Positions 38,213 through 49,721 of a stretch of DNA of 64,000 nt are shown here, piece after piece. The stretch covers positions 12,330,173 through 12,394,172 of the forward strand of contig OZ017798.1 of the NCBI GenBank assembly GCA_963969395.1, in the 5' to 3' direction. This DNA is from Pseudoscleropodium purum (Eukaryota > Streptophyta > Bryopsida > Hypnales > Brachytheciaceae). A program made the translations under genes and the position numbers. The notes beneath the pieces were generated by a model. That model was not told the origin of the DNA and did not search any database. It worked only from the letters and a program-made list of their open reading frames with translations. Position 1 is the first letter of the stretch, and each line of letters starts with the position of its first letter.

Positions 38213-38352
38213 ATTTTTGAAATCTAGGAAGAAGATACATCTAAAATTTGAAATCTAGAAAAAGGTAGATTTGAAATTCAAAAATAAAAATAAAAAGGTA
38301 GTTCTAAAATTCTAAATCTAGGAAGAAGGTAGATATGAAATTTTGAAATCTA
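38213..38352. repeat. Small tandem repeats around GAAATCTAGGAAGAAG
   Basis: Three diverged units containing AATCTAGGAAGAAG / AATCTAGAAAAAGGTAGAT and TTTGAAAT(T/C)TA follow each other in about 140 bases. They are low complexity and non-coding. Confidence 0.6.
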
Positions 38353-40280
38353 CAGGACTGCAACTAATGAAGCTTGTCCACTACAACTATAAGCTCTAAA
38401 TTGTCACCTAGTTGTAAGTATTCTATGCAACTACAAAATGAGTTGTACACTATAGTTGCAAAATCCCTCATTTTCTTCTAGTGTTTGCATTTGTGACTAT
38501 ACTAGTTAGCTCTACATACATACAAATTCTAACCTACAAAAATCTCTTCTAAGGGAAATTTGCGCCTTTGTGTTTGCACTTGCCTTTGCATCCATGCTAA
38601 TACTAGTATATCCTAGTCACTCAAATCCCAACCTACAAAAGAAGGCATCTATAGCCTTGTGTCTACACCCATACTAGTACACCTCACATCCACTTTTAAA
38701 TTCAAAAGTCTACATTTGAACTATAATTATGTTTCATATTTTCATCATTTGCAGGTAAATGCAATATCAATTTTGGACTATGAATTTGTCCGTAATTAGT
38801 TAAATATCAAATGATGGTTTTTGAAAAACTTAAAATAGAAGAAAATGCAGTCTATGAATGGAATTACAATCTCTTAAGTAAGTTTATGACAAAATTATTA
38901 TGTATGTGTTGAAATTTTTTCTTTTTACATTAGAAGATTTTTGGGGCCTCTAGATGCCTGTAAGTTATCACAACCTGCGAATGCAGAAAATAGGTTCGAC
39001 ACAGCGGTCTGACGTGGCTAAGACCTTGCCACGTCATTGATCATTTTTTTTTTAAAAAAATTTTTTAATGAAAAAAAAAATTCTAATAGTGGGCTATTCC
39101 CCTCGCTGCGGGGAACAACTATTGGGGAACAAGCCCAAAACAAGCTTCTGGACCCCCAAAACTCTTCTAATGAAACACTAGATGGCTCATGCTTGAAATA
39201 TTTATTTTTTGCAAATATTCTATTTTCTGCTATAAATTTCTTTTGAATAAATTTTTTTCTTAAAATTTTAGCATCTATTTTTAGAATTATTTTTCATCAA
39301 CCTTGACCTATATTTATGAAATATTACCTTTTCAAAAAATTTGTTTTGTTTAATACTGATACAACTTTATATATACTACACAAATATTATAGAGAACCAT
39401 TAGTTTGGTCCTAAAAACTAAATTGATATATAGAAGAAGCATTTGTGATTTTTTAATAGTATTCAACTTGTAGCATCGTTTTACAAACTAGTATTTGAAG
39501 TTTTATCCAAAAAAAATTTAATACATCATTTTTAATAAAAAACAACAACTATCAAATAAAGATTGCTTACTAAAACATTCTCCCCACTGGGATTAGTTTT
39601 GTACTAAAAACTAACGTCAATTTTCACCAAATTTACATTACATTGCATCAATAAAGGTATATTCACACTTGGTGTTAAGGATGATGTTTGCAATGTGAAT
39701 TTGGTCCTGATGTAGGTCTAAATTTGTTCTTAAGACACTCAATAACAACACTCTTTAATACCAAATGTGAACATACCATAATGTTTCACCACCAAGTTAT
39801 TAGCATGGAAAATAATAATATACACTCAAGTATTGACTATTGACTTGCTTTTAGTAGTTCAATGTCGTTGAAAGTTGAGACTTTGAACTTGTGCGGAACG
39901 TATTCCCGCTTTTTGGGTTGAATCAAACTGGAGTCCTGTTTTTGGAGGAAGGTTCATCTAAGTGGAATTGTGTAAGAGTCCCAAAGAATAAAAGGAAGTA
40001 AACAATGGAGGACCATACATATCGATGTAGGCATTTGAAAAGCAGCACACAAACAAGTTCCAATCAATAGAAAAAATTGTCAAGAACATGAGCAAGTAAA
40101 TATCGTTCATCGACTCAAACTTAAGCTAGAAAGTGAAGTCCTCCATTTCTCCATTTGTCCACTCCGCAATGTATAATTTGCATGCTAATTTCATAGGCGA
40201 AATCCCAAAGGAAGTTCCATCTCTGGAATATCTAAAAATTTCCATAAGTTAATGTTTCGTGATGATAGGATAGGATACAT
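38353..40280. other. AT-rich stretch left of the copia element, no gene
   Basis: A short GC-richer island at 38985-39160 (containing GACGTGGC and CCCCTCGCTGCGGGG) interrupts the AT-rich DNA. No exon or element boundary could be defined. Confidence 0.45.
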
Positions 40281-40576
40281 TGTTGTAGAAACGTTCCCTA
40301 AACTGCTAGCGTCCAACTCATCTTGCCAATTGTAAACAAACCCTAAAGCAAATTAGATCAGAATGTCGTTAGTGATTTGTACACTCAAGATCAAGTTAGT
40401 GGGATATTGTTACATTTATGATCCTGGTTAGTGGTACCCCTATTGTACATGCTAGTAACTTAGTGGAAATCAATAATTGACGTCAATTAGCTTAGGTGGA
40501 TTATCTCCTTAATCTTTGTATATATTTTGGAACTCACTTGCTGGTTTCTTATTTGAATAGAATGGAGAGTTTAACA
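40281..40576 (+). repeat. 5' LTR of the copia element
   Basis: 296 bp, beginning TGTTGTAGAAACG and ending AGAGTTTAACA. It aligns along its length with the 3' LTR, including GTGATTTGTACACTCAAGAT and TTGACGTCAATTAGCTTAG. TTGTATATATTTTGG near 40525 may serve as TATA. Confidence 0.92.
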
Positions 40577-40590
40577 TGGTATTAGAGTGA
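40577..40590 (+). other. Primer-binding site (initiator Met tRNA type) of copia
   Basis: TGGTATTAGAGTGA immediately follows the 5' LTR and differs slightly from the plant consensus TGGTATCAGAGC that pairs with initiator Met tRNA. Confidence 0.85.
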
Positions 40591-40802
40591 CTGACGTAAA
40601 CTCATGAGTTTATAGAAATTTTGTTGATAGGGAGATAGAACGAATGAGGAGAGAGAGGAATTGAAACTAGAGCACAAGTGAGAATCGAGAAGGAGATCAG
40701 AACTTGTGAGCAAGTGAGAATTGAGAGAGTTGATCAGTTGAGCACTGCTCCTAAATAGAGAAAGAAATAAGAGTGATTGTTAGAGAAAAGAAACTAGTCA
40801 CG

Positions 40803-41927
40803 ATGGCAGAAACAGGAAACGCAACATTCAAGGAAGGTGACAAACTAAGAGGATCAACGAACTACTATGTTTGGGCTTTAAAAATGAGAGTAGTTCTACG
40901 AGTTGAAGGACATTGGTCTATAACTAAGGAAGTGCAAAACCTAGTAGTTTTTCCCGCAACAATTGAGGGAGAAGTCATGACTGAAGCTCAATTGAGAAGA
41001 AAGAAAACTCTTACATGTCAATTACTATTACTTTCAATATCTAATGATGTGATTGACCTCATTGTAGATTACACGGACCCAACCTTGGCATGGCAAGCAC
41101 TTAGAGGTCAATTCAATGCTGACAATCAGTCTCAAGTATTCATGTTGATGGGACAACTTCAATCTCTACACATGCAGTAAGGAAGCTCCGTCGAAGACTA
41201 TATGAAGAAAGCAAGGGAGTTGAAGAACCGCTTGAACAATATGGGCAAAAGACTATCTGACAGAAACGTAAATCAATTGGTGATGAATGGACTTCTCCGG
41301 TCATTTGAAAGCCTAATTCAAATGCTCACGCACCTCGACTCCAACATGTTGTTTGAGAGACTTAGTGCCAGCTTCCTTTCAAAAGCTCACAAAAGCCAAC
41401 ATCAAAACTTGCAACTTAGAGATGACGAAGCCTTAGCTGCAAGTTTCTATAGACATGTAAGTATCAAGGGACAAAGAGGACGGTGGCCTATGCAAGGAAG
41501 AGGTCAATTTAGAAGGAGCAACTTCGGGACATATCCACGACTACCACTGATTTGCTACAATTGTCAACAACCGGGTCACCTAGCCGGAGATTGCAGGTTC
41601 CCTCCCAAGGCTCAACCGCACTACAACCATGAGAGAAGTAAGACTCCAATCTATGCAAACTTTGTTGAAATGTTTAGCTCGCATCTAAATGAGTATGATC
41701 CTTACTACGATCTTTACTACTAGGACAACAACCCTTGGTATTTAGATAGTGGCGCCATTGGCCATATTGTTGCAGATTACTCAAAGATAGATCATGTACG
41801 TACCTCTTCCGGGGTTGAGATCAACAAAATCAAGACTGGAGGAGGAGAGTCTCATGCAATTCACGCAACTAGCTCAACCACTATAAACATTGAAAGTGGT
41901 GCAATAAAACTAAAGGAAGTTAAATAC
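40803..41927 (+). pseudogene. Copia gag and start of protease
   Basis: The frame starts MAETGNATFKEGDKL and runs through the Gag region, with a TAA at 41178-41180 breaking it. The nucleocapsid zinc knuckle CYNCQQPGHLAGDC is intact near 41560. After another stop at 41721 comes the protease motif YLDSGAIGHI. The frame is then cut at LKEVKYVP by the chromovirus insertion and resumes after it with PSMKKNLVFVG. Gag packages RNA and protease cleaves the polyprotein; both are inactive here as written. Confidence 0.88.
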
Positions 41928-41932
41928 GTGCC
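41928..41932. repeat. Target-site duplication GTGCC, left copy
   Basis: GTGCC precedes the left chromovirus LTR and recurs at 48534-48538 directly after the right LTR, marking a 5-bp duplication inside the copia protease region. Confidence 0.92.
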
Positions 41933-42460
41933 TGTTGCGGACGACAACTCTTGGACGGAACCAAGATCAGATTTGAAGGGATACCTCAAACAGAGACAAG
42001 AACAAGCTAGAAGTGAGGGGATTCCTCACACATGACTCAGAACATGCTTCAAGATGAGAAAACTAAAAGATGTATTGATAACATGAAGTCAAAGAATGAC
42101 TGGGTACAACTGGTGTTGAAGAGAGTGAGGGACAATGGCCCTCGACTCTCTATTTATACTAGACTAAGGAACCTTCCGGAATAAGGCCTTGGAAACCTTT
42201 GGAAATATCCGTAGGTCTTTCCGGAAGCTTGTGGAAGCTTCCGAAAACTAGTAGAACCTTCCGGAAGCTTATGGAAGCTTCCGGAAACAAATAGAAACTA
42301 ATGAAGACTATTGGAATCTACTAGAATCATTGGAAACAACTTGTACACTAGGCCACCGCTTTTGAGAAGGTTCTTAAGAGGCATCCTTGTTGCAAAGGCG
42401 GTGGAGACTCTATTAGGGACAAAACTACTGAATAAGGCCCGGTATGGCACGTCCGTGACA
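41933..42460 (-). repeat. Chromovirus 3' LTR (left on the map)
   Basis: 528 bp. On the plus strand it begins TGTTGCGGACGAC and ends CGTCCGTGACA. Compared with the right LTR it lacks one heat-shock-element repeat unit of about 60 bp. It contains TATAAATAG (minus strand) at 42150-42158. Confidence 0.93.
42217..42289. promoter_or_regulatory. Two heat-shock-element clusters in the left LTR
   Basis: Alternating GAA and TTC pentamers at fixed 5-bp spacing: TTTCCGGAAGCTTGTGGAAG with GCTTCCGAAAA following, and CTTCCGGAAGCTTATGGAAG with GCTTCCGGAAAC following. Each carries consecutive nGAAn/nTTCn units, the binding site of trimeric heat-shock factor. Confidence 0.8.
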
Positions 42461-42474
42461 TCACCCCCCCTTCA
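42461..42474 (-). other. Chromovirus polypurine tract
   Basis: Read on the minus strand the bases just before the 3' LTR are AAGGGGGGGTGA, the expected position and composition for plus-strand priming. Confidence 0.8.
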
Positions 42475-42931
42475 AGGAACGAGTTCCACGAGTTCACCTG
42501 TGGGCCAATAGCATGAATAGAAAAGAGAATGTTCACGTGGAACTTCACGTGACTGCGACAAAAGAAAAGAATGTTCGGTGGACAAAATAACGTTAGACGA
42601 AATGGCGGTGGCAAAAAGGCGGCAAATGGCGACGAGTCTGACGGCGGTAAGAAATAGTGGTGCTACTAAACTGAAGTATAAGGCCGTGTAAATGACAACA
42701 TGAGACATCGGCGAGGTGGTGCTTACGGTGTTATCGACTTTTTCGGCCGACGTGAGTTCAAAGGCCTGTCCCTTCAAAACTGAGCTAGTATATTGTTACC
42801 TCGTCGATACCACCACCGTTTTAGTTCAAAGTCTCTGCATCTGCACCAGCACCAAGAAAAATCTTGCAGAACTTGGTGTTGGTGTTGGTCCAGACGCATG
42901 AAACTCAAATGCTCCTTGGTTTTTGCGGATA

Positions 42932-43636
42932 CTACCGATGAAATTCTTGAATCATTTCAGGGGCGTTGTCGAGATTAGAGGCAGGCTCCCATGTTCTTTC
43001 GCTGACTTCGTAGCCTTGCCAATGCACAAGATATTCAAGTCGTCGTCGATGGATGCGGGAGTCAAGAATCTCTTAAACTTCAAATTCTTCTTCACCTTTG
43101 ATTTCAATTGGAGGTGGAGATTCTTGAATCCTTCCTGGCAATGTTGATTCTTTGTAGGGCTCGAGGAGAGAGATGTGAAATACGGGATGAATCTTCATAG
43201 AAGGAGGTAGCTCCAATCGATAAGCTACCTTGTTGATTTGTTTGGAGACTGAAAACGGCCCTAAGTGACGGTAGTCAAGTTTGTCAGATGGCCGTCGAGT
43301 CTTTAAATTTCGACGGAGCAGCCAAACCTTGTCTCCAATAGAAATCAAAGGATGTTGCTTGCGAGACTTATCTACATTGGTTTTCTGATGCTCCTGGACT
43401 TCAAGAAGTTTTTTTTTCATCTGCTTCTGGATATCAGATAGTCGGGTAGCAAGATCTGTAGCAGCTGGATTCTCTGAGATGTTGAGATTGAATTGATCAA
43501 ACTTTGGATGATGGCCGTAATTTGCAAAGAAAGGCGTCTGTCGGGTAGACCCTTGCAATGTATTGTTGTATGCAAACTCCACCAGTGGCAATAAGTCCGT
43601 CCAATTATCTTGATGATAATTGATGGTGCAGCGCAA
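42932..43636 (-). pseudogene. Chromovirus integrase C-terminus and chromodomain
   Basis: The integrase tail (43073-43636) includes VWLLRRNLKTRRPSDKLDYR and the PVFHISLLEPY motif. After a single TAA the frame continues into a chromodomain: [20 protein letters not shown] followed by [10 protein letters not shown] and MIQEFH. Chromodomains of chromoviruses tether integration to modified histones. The stop just before it means that a protein from this copy would lack the module. Confidence 0.9.
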
Positions 43637-43639
43637 GTA

Positions 43640-44226
43640 CTACTCCAACACTTGGTTGACGCGCTCGATTTGTCCGTCGGTCTGAGGATGGTATGCTGAA
43701 GACAATTTGATCTCCATCCTTAGGATTTTGAACAAGGATTGCCAAAACTTGGATGTGAAATGCGTCCCACGATCAGAGATAATATCGGCGGGTAAGCCAT
43801 GGATTCTGTAGACATTGTCTACAAAGAGTTTTGCCGTTTCTTCGCCGTTTCTTCGCTGGTAACTGTCTTGTGACACGGAATAAAGTGCGCCATCTTGGTG
43901 AGCCGGTCGACAACAACAAAAATAGAATCAAAGGTCTTGGAAGGCGAAAGATCCACTATGAAGTCCATGGATATGGATGCCCATGGCTTCTCAGAAATTG
44001 GCAATGGTTGAAGTAGTCCGTATGGCCGATGACGAGGAATCTTGGACCTTGAACAAGTGTCACATGTCGTGACATATTCTTTAACGGCCTTCCACATTTG
44101 GGGCCACCAGAAATCCCGAGATACGAGCTCCATGGTCTTGTTATAACCAAAATGTCCCACCGATGGAAAATCGTATCGGGATTGGAGCACTCGAAGCCGA
44201 CATGGGCCTTCAGAAACATAAAGCAA
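43640..44226 (-). pseudogene. Chromovirus integrase core
   Basis: It contains the HHCC zinc region (GHFGYNK, then CDTCSRSK), a core opening with WASISMDFIVDLSPS, VVDRLTKMAHFIP, DIISDRGTHFTSKFW and AYHPQTDGQIERVNQ. The D,D and E catalytic positions are present. One of the two zinc histidines appears replaced. The frame shifts near 43830-43876, where GCCGTTTCTTC is duplicated. Confidence 0.9.
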
Positions 44227-44313
44227 TCCTTGATAATATAGCAGCCCATCTTGGAACTGGAATCTTGGATCATAATCATCTCGGAGTGTCTCACCTCCAT
44301 ATGATCTACGGAT

Positions 44314-46041
44314 CTACGGACTGGACGTAGGTTGGTTCGAAGATTCCAAAACTACAACCTCTGAATCAGGAATTTGAGAGTCCATTCTTGGGATTTCTCT
44401 AAGGCTGGAATTACCAGCATTGTTCTTGAGTTTCAAGGCCAAAGGATCAGATTGCAAACTCACTCGGATTTCTTGGAGAAACAATGTATCTACCGAAGTT
44501 GTGGTGCGCATAGCCTTGAGTTGGAGTTGTTCGGGCTTGATTAGAGTAGACCATTGCTGATCGTAAGTTGCGTCTCCCTCTTTTGGTGCAAGATACGCTC
44601 GTCGAGAAAGAGCGTTAGACCGAATTTGTTGGGAACCGGGGCGGTAGGTGATGACAAAGTTGAAGCGCGAAATCGATATACTCCAACGGGCTTGTCGTCG
44701 ATTCAACACCTTAGCAGACATGACATACTCGAGGTTCTTGTGGTCGGTATAGATTGTAACCGGATGTTGAGCTCCTTCGAGGAAATGTCGCCACTCTTGG
44801 AATGAATCAACAATAGCTAAGAGTTCCTTGTCGTGGATTTCGTAATTGATCTCTACAGCAGTGAACTTTCTTGAATGGAATGTGACAGGATGGAGGCGTC
44901 CGTCTTTGCTAGATTGCGAGAGGACCGCTCCAAGGACAAAATCAGAAGCATCCGTTTCTAGGAAGAACGACTTTTGAAAGTCAGGATGTGTCAAGATAGG
45001 CGCCGTTGTAAATGCCTTCTTCAGAGTTTCAAATGCTTGGCCTGCTTCCGTACTCTACTCAAGCTTCTCTTTGCAAGTCAATCGAGTCAACGGAGCAGCA
45101 ATCTTGGAATAGTTCTGGATGAAGATTCGATAGAAGTTTGTGAATCCCATGAAACATTGAACGTCCTGAATGGTTGCCGGTCTCTTCCACTCGGTCACCG
45201 TCTGGATCTTCTTTGGGTCCATGGACAAACCCTCTCCAGAAACAATGTAGCCCAAGAACTCGACTTGGGGTTGGTGGAAAACGCACTTCTCGAGCTTGGT
45301 GTATAGTCCAGCGTTGCGCAACTTTTCCAACACTAATTGAACGTGTTTTTTGTAGTCCTCTTCATCCTTCGAGTAGATGAGAATATCATCAAGGTAGCAA
45401 ACCACAAAATCGTCCAAGAATTCACGGAAGATATCGTTCATCAAATGTTGAAAGATAACAGGTGCATTGGTAAGACCGAATGGCATGACATTGTATTCAA
45501 AATGTCCATACCTTGTTCGGAACGCAGTCTTCCATTCGTCACCTTCCTTGATGCGTACTAAGTTGTACGCTCCGCGAAGATCAATCTTGGTATAGATTTT
45601 TGCTTGGCCAAGCTGATCGAGAAGTCTGGAGATGAGCGGTAATGGATACCGATTCTTAATCGTGACTTTGTTCAGTCCACGATAATCTACGCACATTCGA
45701 AGGGAACCATCTTTTTCTTTCACAAATAAGATAGGAGTTCCTGCCGGTGATTTGGAGTGCCGAATAAAATTCTTTGCAAGATTTTCGTCTAGGTAATCTC
45801 GCAACGCAGCAAGTTCATTTTGGGAGAGACCGTAGATTGGGCCAAATGGCGGTTGCGCACCTTCTTGTAGTTCGATGCCACAATCGTACGGTCGATGTTG
45901 AGGAAGCGTATCGGCGTTCTTCTTTTCAAATACGTCCCGATATTGCTCATATTGTGCTGGTAACTCGGTTGATCCTTGAAAGGGTTGAGGCGTCGGAATT
46001 GTATACACTACAAACGTATTCCCCTTCTTTGCAGCTCTCAT
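44314..46041 (-). pseudogene. Chromovirus reverse transcriptase and RNase H
   Basis: Reverse transcriptase (45055-46041) has [40 protein letters not shown], the catalytic YLDDILIYS and [10 protein letters not shown]. RNase H (44314-44994) has FFLETDASDFVLGAVLSQ, EINYEIHDKELLAIV and YTDHKNLEY. A single stop near 45054 separates the two domains. The catalytic residues are retained. Confidence 0.93.
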
Positions 46042-46047
46042 AAAAGC

Positions 46048-46470
46048 TCAGGCTCCAACCATCAATGGTGTTTTAGCCTTGGTCCCTTTTACTTGATGTA
46101 AATGAAGTTTTGGGGCAACTATAGGATATCTAGGTGTAGTTTGGAACGTTAGCTTTTGCTTATTCCAATCTATATCAGGATTATTTCTATCTAGCCAAGA
46201 AAGGCCTAAAATGAGAGGATTAGAAGGGGAACTGATGACGTTGAAAACAACGGTGCTTTGATGTCCTTCTAGGCTGATGTCTAAGGGTTTAGTCTCGTGT
46301 GTGACATCTCCCGAGATCAAGGGTCTACCATCGATAATTTCTACTGCAACAGGATATTTTTTAGGAATAACGGGAAGGTTATGTTGTTCTACAAAGTCTT
46401 TATCAATAAAACAGACAGAGGCTCCGGAATCTAGCAGGGCTTTGACCTTTATGATATGTGGATAAAAATC
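46048..46470 (-). pseudogene. Chromovirus aspartic protease
   Basis: The active-site motif LLDSGASVCFID (near 46430) and the downstream NPLILGLSWLDRNNP are typical of gypsy proteases. A stop precedes MRAAKKGN at the protease/RT junction (46045-46047). Confidence 0.88.
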
Positions 46471-46568
46471 TATTTTAAGTGGAATATCAAAACATGGAGA
46501 GGCTTTAGAGGATAGGATAGGACCTGATGACTTGACAATATCTGCCAGCTACACGGTCCCTACTGTGG

Positions 46569-47547
46569 CTAGCTGATGTCGTTTCCCGAGTCCATTTCTT
46601 CGCATCTCGGCTCGGAAGTGCTTGAGGTGTATCGAAATTTGTGCGGCTTTGGAACTGCAACCTTCGTAGAACAGTTGTGTGCGTGGTGGTTCTTTCTTCC
46701 ACAATACATGCACAAGTCTTCCTTTCGACGTCGATCTTTTTCTTCTTGAGTCAATCTCTTGACTCTTGAGGCGTCGATTTGCATAGGCTTTGGCATTGAC
46801 ACACTTGAAGATGTTTGGCGAGTTGGAGCTGCATACTTTGCTCGATAGAATCCAGGTGTTGATCGTCGCTCTTGTCGGCACTCAAATAGTCGATTATCGC
46901 AATTAACTACTTGAGTCACGGCCTCAGATAGAGTGGTCGGTCTGGGCAAGTTCAATAGCAAGTCTTTTACATCGTCACGCAGTCCCCATCGAAATGTGCT
47001 GATGAGAGTGTTGTCGTCCCACTTTACGTCGCAAACGAGTTGTCGAAATTCTGCAGCGTATGTTGAGGCTGCACGCAATCGTTGTTGCAGAGTTCGAAGT
47101 TTTGTTGTTGCTATGAGGGCTCGATCATTTTCTCCAAAAGTATTATTGAATTCTTCTAAGAATTGATCGAGGTTTGCCAAAAGTAGAGAATTTTTCTTCC
47201 AACAATGGCGAGAACCACGATAACGCAGTTCCGGTAAGCAAGGTTCCAATGAGCCCAACTTGTATTTCTGCAGTTGGATATCTTTGGGGTTGAAGGCGGA
47301 AAACAAGCCAAATTTGATTCACAAAGTCTCGAAATTTTGCTCAGTTCCCATCGAACTTGTCTGGCAAACTTACTCAAGGCTCCTTTGGCGCCGGCGGAAT
47401 TAGATTTGTCGCTGGTGCCGAAATATGGACTGGAGCGTGGGCAACTTGAAGTTGTTCCAAAGTATTTCGCAGATTGGCGTTTTCTTGCTGCAACTGCTGC
47501 AGTATGGCCAAGACGTCGTTCATCTGAATAGCAGAAACGTCACCCAT
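46569..47547 (-). pseudogene. Chromovirus Gag
   Basis: The best start is the ATG at 47547 (MGDVSAIQMNDVLAILQQ). The capsid region includes LPDKFDGN, FRDFVNQ, LVFRLQPQRYPT and LIGTLLTGTALSWFSPLLEE, interrupted by two stops and a frameshift near 47150-47170. It continues to the zinc knuckle CMYCGRKNHHAHNC (CX2CX4HX4C) near 46660. Confidence 0.88.
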
Positions 47548-47898
47548 CTCGGATAAAGTACTTCTTGAAGGCTTACAAGTAGATGAAGTAACAAATCTTT
47601 GCGTCGTGTAGTCTTGGGATGACTACAGGAAGTGAAGATCTCAAAAAATTCAAGTAGAATTCTTCGCCTCGCTCTCGAATGATGATATCTCTTAGTTCGG
47701 CCTTTGACCTGAATAGAAAACGTACTTCTAAAGTAATTGGAGTTGTGGAAATAGGAAGACAATTCAAGTCCATGTACTAATTCTCATGAAGACTGGTTAA
47801 AAGGAAAATATCAGCTTAGAAGTGGGTAATCCACAACCTCTAAGGCATCACAACTCCTTGAAAAAGAGGGGTAATCCACGCTCTATCTTGCAAGAGTA

Positions 47899-47911
47899 GA
47901 CTCTGATATCA
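47899..47911 (-). other. Degenerate primer-binding site of the chromovirus
   Basis: TGATATCAGAGTC on the minus strand resembles the initiator Met tRNA site TGGTATCAGAGC. It is about 34 bases inside the 5' LTR, farther than usual, so the assignment is tentative. Confidence 0.45.
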
Positions 47912-48162
47912 AAAAGAACTAAAGAAAGATACACTCTCTTCAAACTATTGCGGACGGCAACTCTTAGACGGAACCAAGATCAGATTTGAGGAGATACCTC
48001 AAACAGAGACAAAAACAAGCTAGAAGTGAGGGGATTCCTTACACACGACTCAGAACATGCTTCAAGATGAGAAAACTAAAAGATGTATTGATAACATGAA
48101 GTCAAAGAATGACTGGGTACAACTGGTGTTGAAGAGAGTGAGGGACAATGGCCCTCGACTCT

Positions 48163-48171
48163 CTATTTATA
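48163..48171 (-). promoter_or_regulatory. LTR TATA box
   Basis: TATAAATAG on the minus strand, the transcribed direction of the chromovirus. The same box occurs at 42150-42158 in the other LTR. Confidence 0.75.
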
Positions 48172-48229
48172 CTAGACTAAGGAACCTTCCGGAATAAGGC
48201 CTTGGAAACCTTTGGAAATATCCGTAGGT

Positions 48230-48362
48230 CTTTCCGGAAGCTTGTGGAAGCTTCCGGAAACTAGGAGGATCTAGTGGAACCTTCTGGAAGCTTGTAGAAG
48301 CTTCCGGAAACTAGTGGAACCAAATGGAACCTTCCGGAAGCTTATGGAAGCTTCCGGAAACA
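48230..48362. promoter_or_regulatory. Three heat-shock-element clusters in the 5' LTR
   Basis: Clusters at about 48230-48261, 48279-48311 and 48330-48362 each read roughly TTCCGGAAGCTTnTGGAAGC followed by TTCCGGAA. These are runs of alternating nTTCn and nGAAn at 5-bp phasing. In the element's transcribed direction they lie about 60-190 bp upstream of TATAAATAG. Confidence 0.85.
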
Positions 48363-48533
48363 AATAGAAACTAATGAAGACTATTGGAATCTACTAGAAT
48401 CATTGGAAACAACTTGTACACTAGGCCACCGCTTTTGAGAAGGTTCTTAAGAGGCATCCTTGTTGCAAAGGCGGTGGAGACTCTATTAGGGACAAAACTA
48501 CTGAATAAAGCCCGGTATGGCACGTCCGTGACA

Positions 48534-48538
48534 GTGCC
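48534..48538. repeat. Target-site duplication GTGCC, right copy
   Basis: It matches 41928-41932 exactly. The copia frame resumes immediately after it. Confidence 0.92.
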
Positions 48539-49417
48539 TAGCATGAAGAAGAATTTAGTTTTTGTAGGTGTTCTTGTTGACACGGGTCATGAAGTCACTT
48601 TCTCGAGCAAGTAGTGCTGGGTCATGAATGACCAAGGTGAAATAGTTGCTTTTAGTAGAAGAGACCCAACGAACAACTTGTACTCTTTCAAAGATCAACT
48701 AGCAGCTATTTCAACCTACAGTGATGATATCGTCACCTTCTAGCACCGTCGTTTTGGCCATCTAAGTTTCCCCAACTTGTATCACTTGTCGTAGACACCA
48801 CATGCAATGGGAATGTTGAAACTCACACTTGACAAATAGATCTATGCCTCTTGCATAGCCAGTTGTCAACATCATAAATGGTTTTCCAAGGCTTCGGAGA
48901 CACGAGCTAGCAAGCTGGGACAACGCATCTATTCCGACCTCATGGGGCCCATGCAACAAGTGTCGTTGGGTAGATCACTGTATGCCTTGATATTCACTAA
49001 CGATTTTTTATGTAAAAGTTGGATCTACTTCTTAAAGTGCAAGAGCGACACCTTGAGTAAATTTAGAGAGTTCAAGTGAAGAATTGAAGTCGAAATAGGC
49101 AATTACATTCAAGAGCTGCGAATAGATAGAGGCGGAGAACATACCTCCGCGGAATTCAAGGTTTTTTGCATGAATAATGGGATTCGCCAAGAACTCACAC
49201 AGATAATCACGCCACAACAAAATGAAGTCGCAGAACAAAGAAACCGAACTATTATGGAGCGAGCAAGAAGTATGTCAAACGACTACAACTTGCCAACTTA
49301 TTTGTGGATAGAAGCTTTGTCTCATGCGATGTATTTGGTGAATCAAAGTCCCACGAGAGCAAACTCCGGCACAATGCCTCATGCCAAATACTCCGGTACG
49401 ATCCTTGATGTCTTTGT
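48539..49417 (+). pseudogene. Copia pre-integrase and integrase, first part
   Basis: After PSMKKNLVFVG the frame, with several stops, shows the GAG-pre-integrase motif (RRFGHLSFPNLYHL). The integrase core follows, with SDLMGPMQQ, IDRGGEHTSAEF, CMNNGIRQELT, TPQQNEVAEQRNRTIMERAR and the catalytic D, D and E positions. It stops at YSGTILDV where the CACTA-like element is inserted. Confidence 0.88.
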
Positions 49418-49721
49418 CACTACTAGAAAATTCATGACCAAAACAACAGAATTTCAATTCAAATCTGTTGAATGATTCAATCATTTTAGAGGTGTTGTTT
49501 TGGACAAAATCAAATTGAAATCTGTTGATTTTTTCTATTGTTTAGGACAAATGAAATGAAATGAAATTTTGAATTTTGAATTTTTTTTAAATTAAAATTT
49601 TTTTGGGCGGTGTCCATTTAAAATATTTTTTTTTCTGCTCGAGTAGCCACCTAGGTGGACAACCACAAGGCAAGGCCACCTAGGCTACTTGCCATGTGGG
49701 CAAGTGCCTCCAAGGGGATTT

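Larger units (their letters stand above)
41933..48533 (-). mobile_element. Ty3/gypsy chromovirus nested in copia, opposite orientation
   Basis: LTRs at 41933-42460 and 47946-48533 flank a minus-strand gag-pol with protease, reverse transcriptase, RNase H, integrase and a C-terminal chromodomain. Integrase following RNase H, plus the chromodomain, identifies a chromovirus. An exact GTGCC duplication borders it. A polypurine tract sits at 42461-42474. Several nonsense codons interrupt gag-pol, so this copy is defective, though the reading frames are long and the insertion is younger than its host element. Confidence 0.95.
47946..48533 (-). repeat. Chromovirus 5' LTR (right on the map)
   Basis: 588 bp, ending CGTCCGTGACA on the plus strand before the GTGCC duplication. 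Its inner edge reads TATTGCGG where the other LTR has TGTTGCGG. It carries one more repeat of the CCGGAAGCTT block than its partner. Otherwise the two are nearly identical, suggesting a fairly recent insertion. Confidence 0.92.

Noticed and set aside
38985..39160. GC-rich island with CCCCTCGCTGCGGGG as a possible RNA gene
   Set aside because: The stem is short and no tRNA, snRNA or snoRNA boxes are evident.
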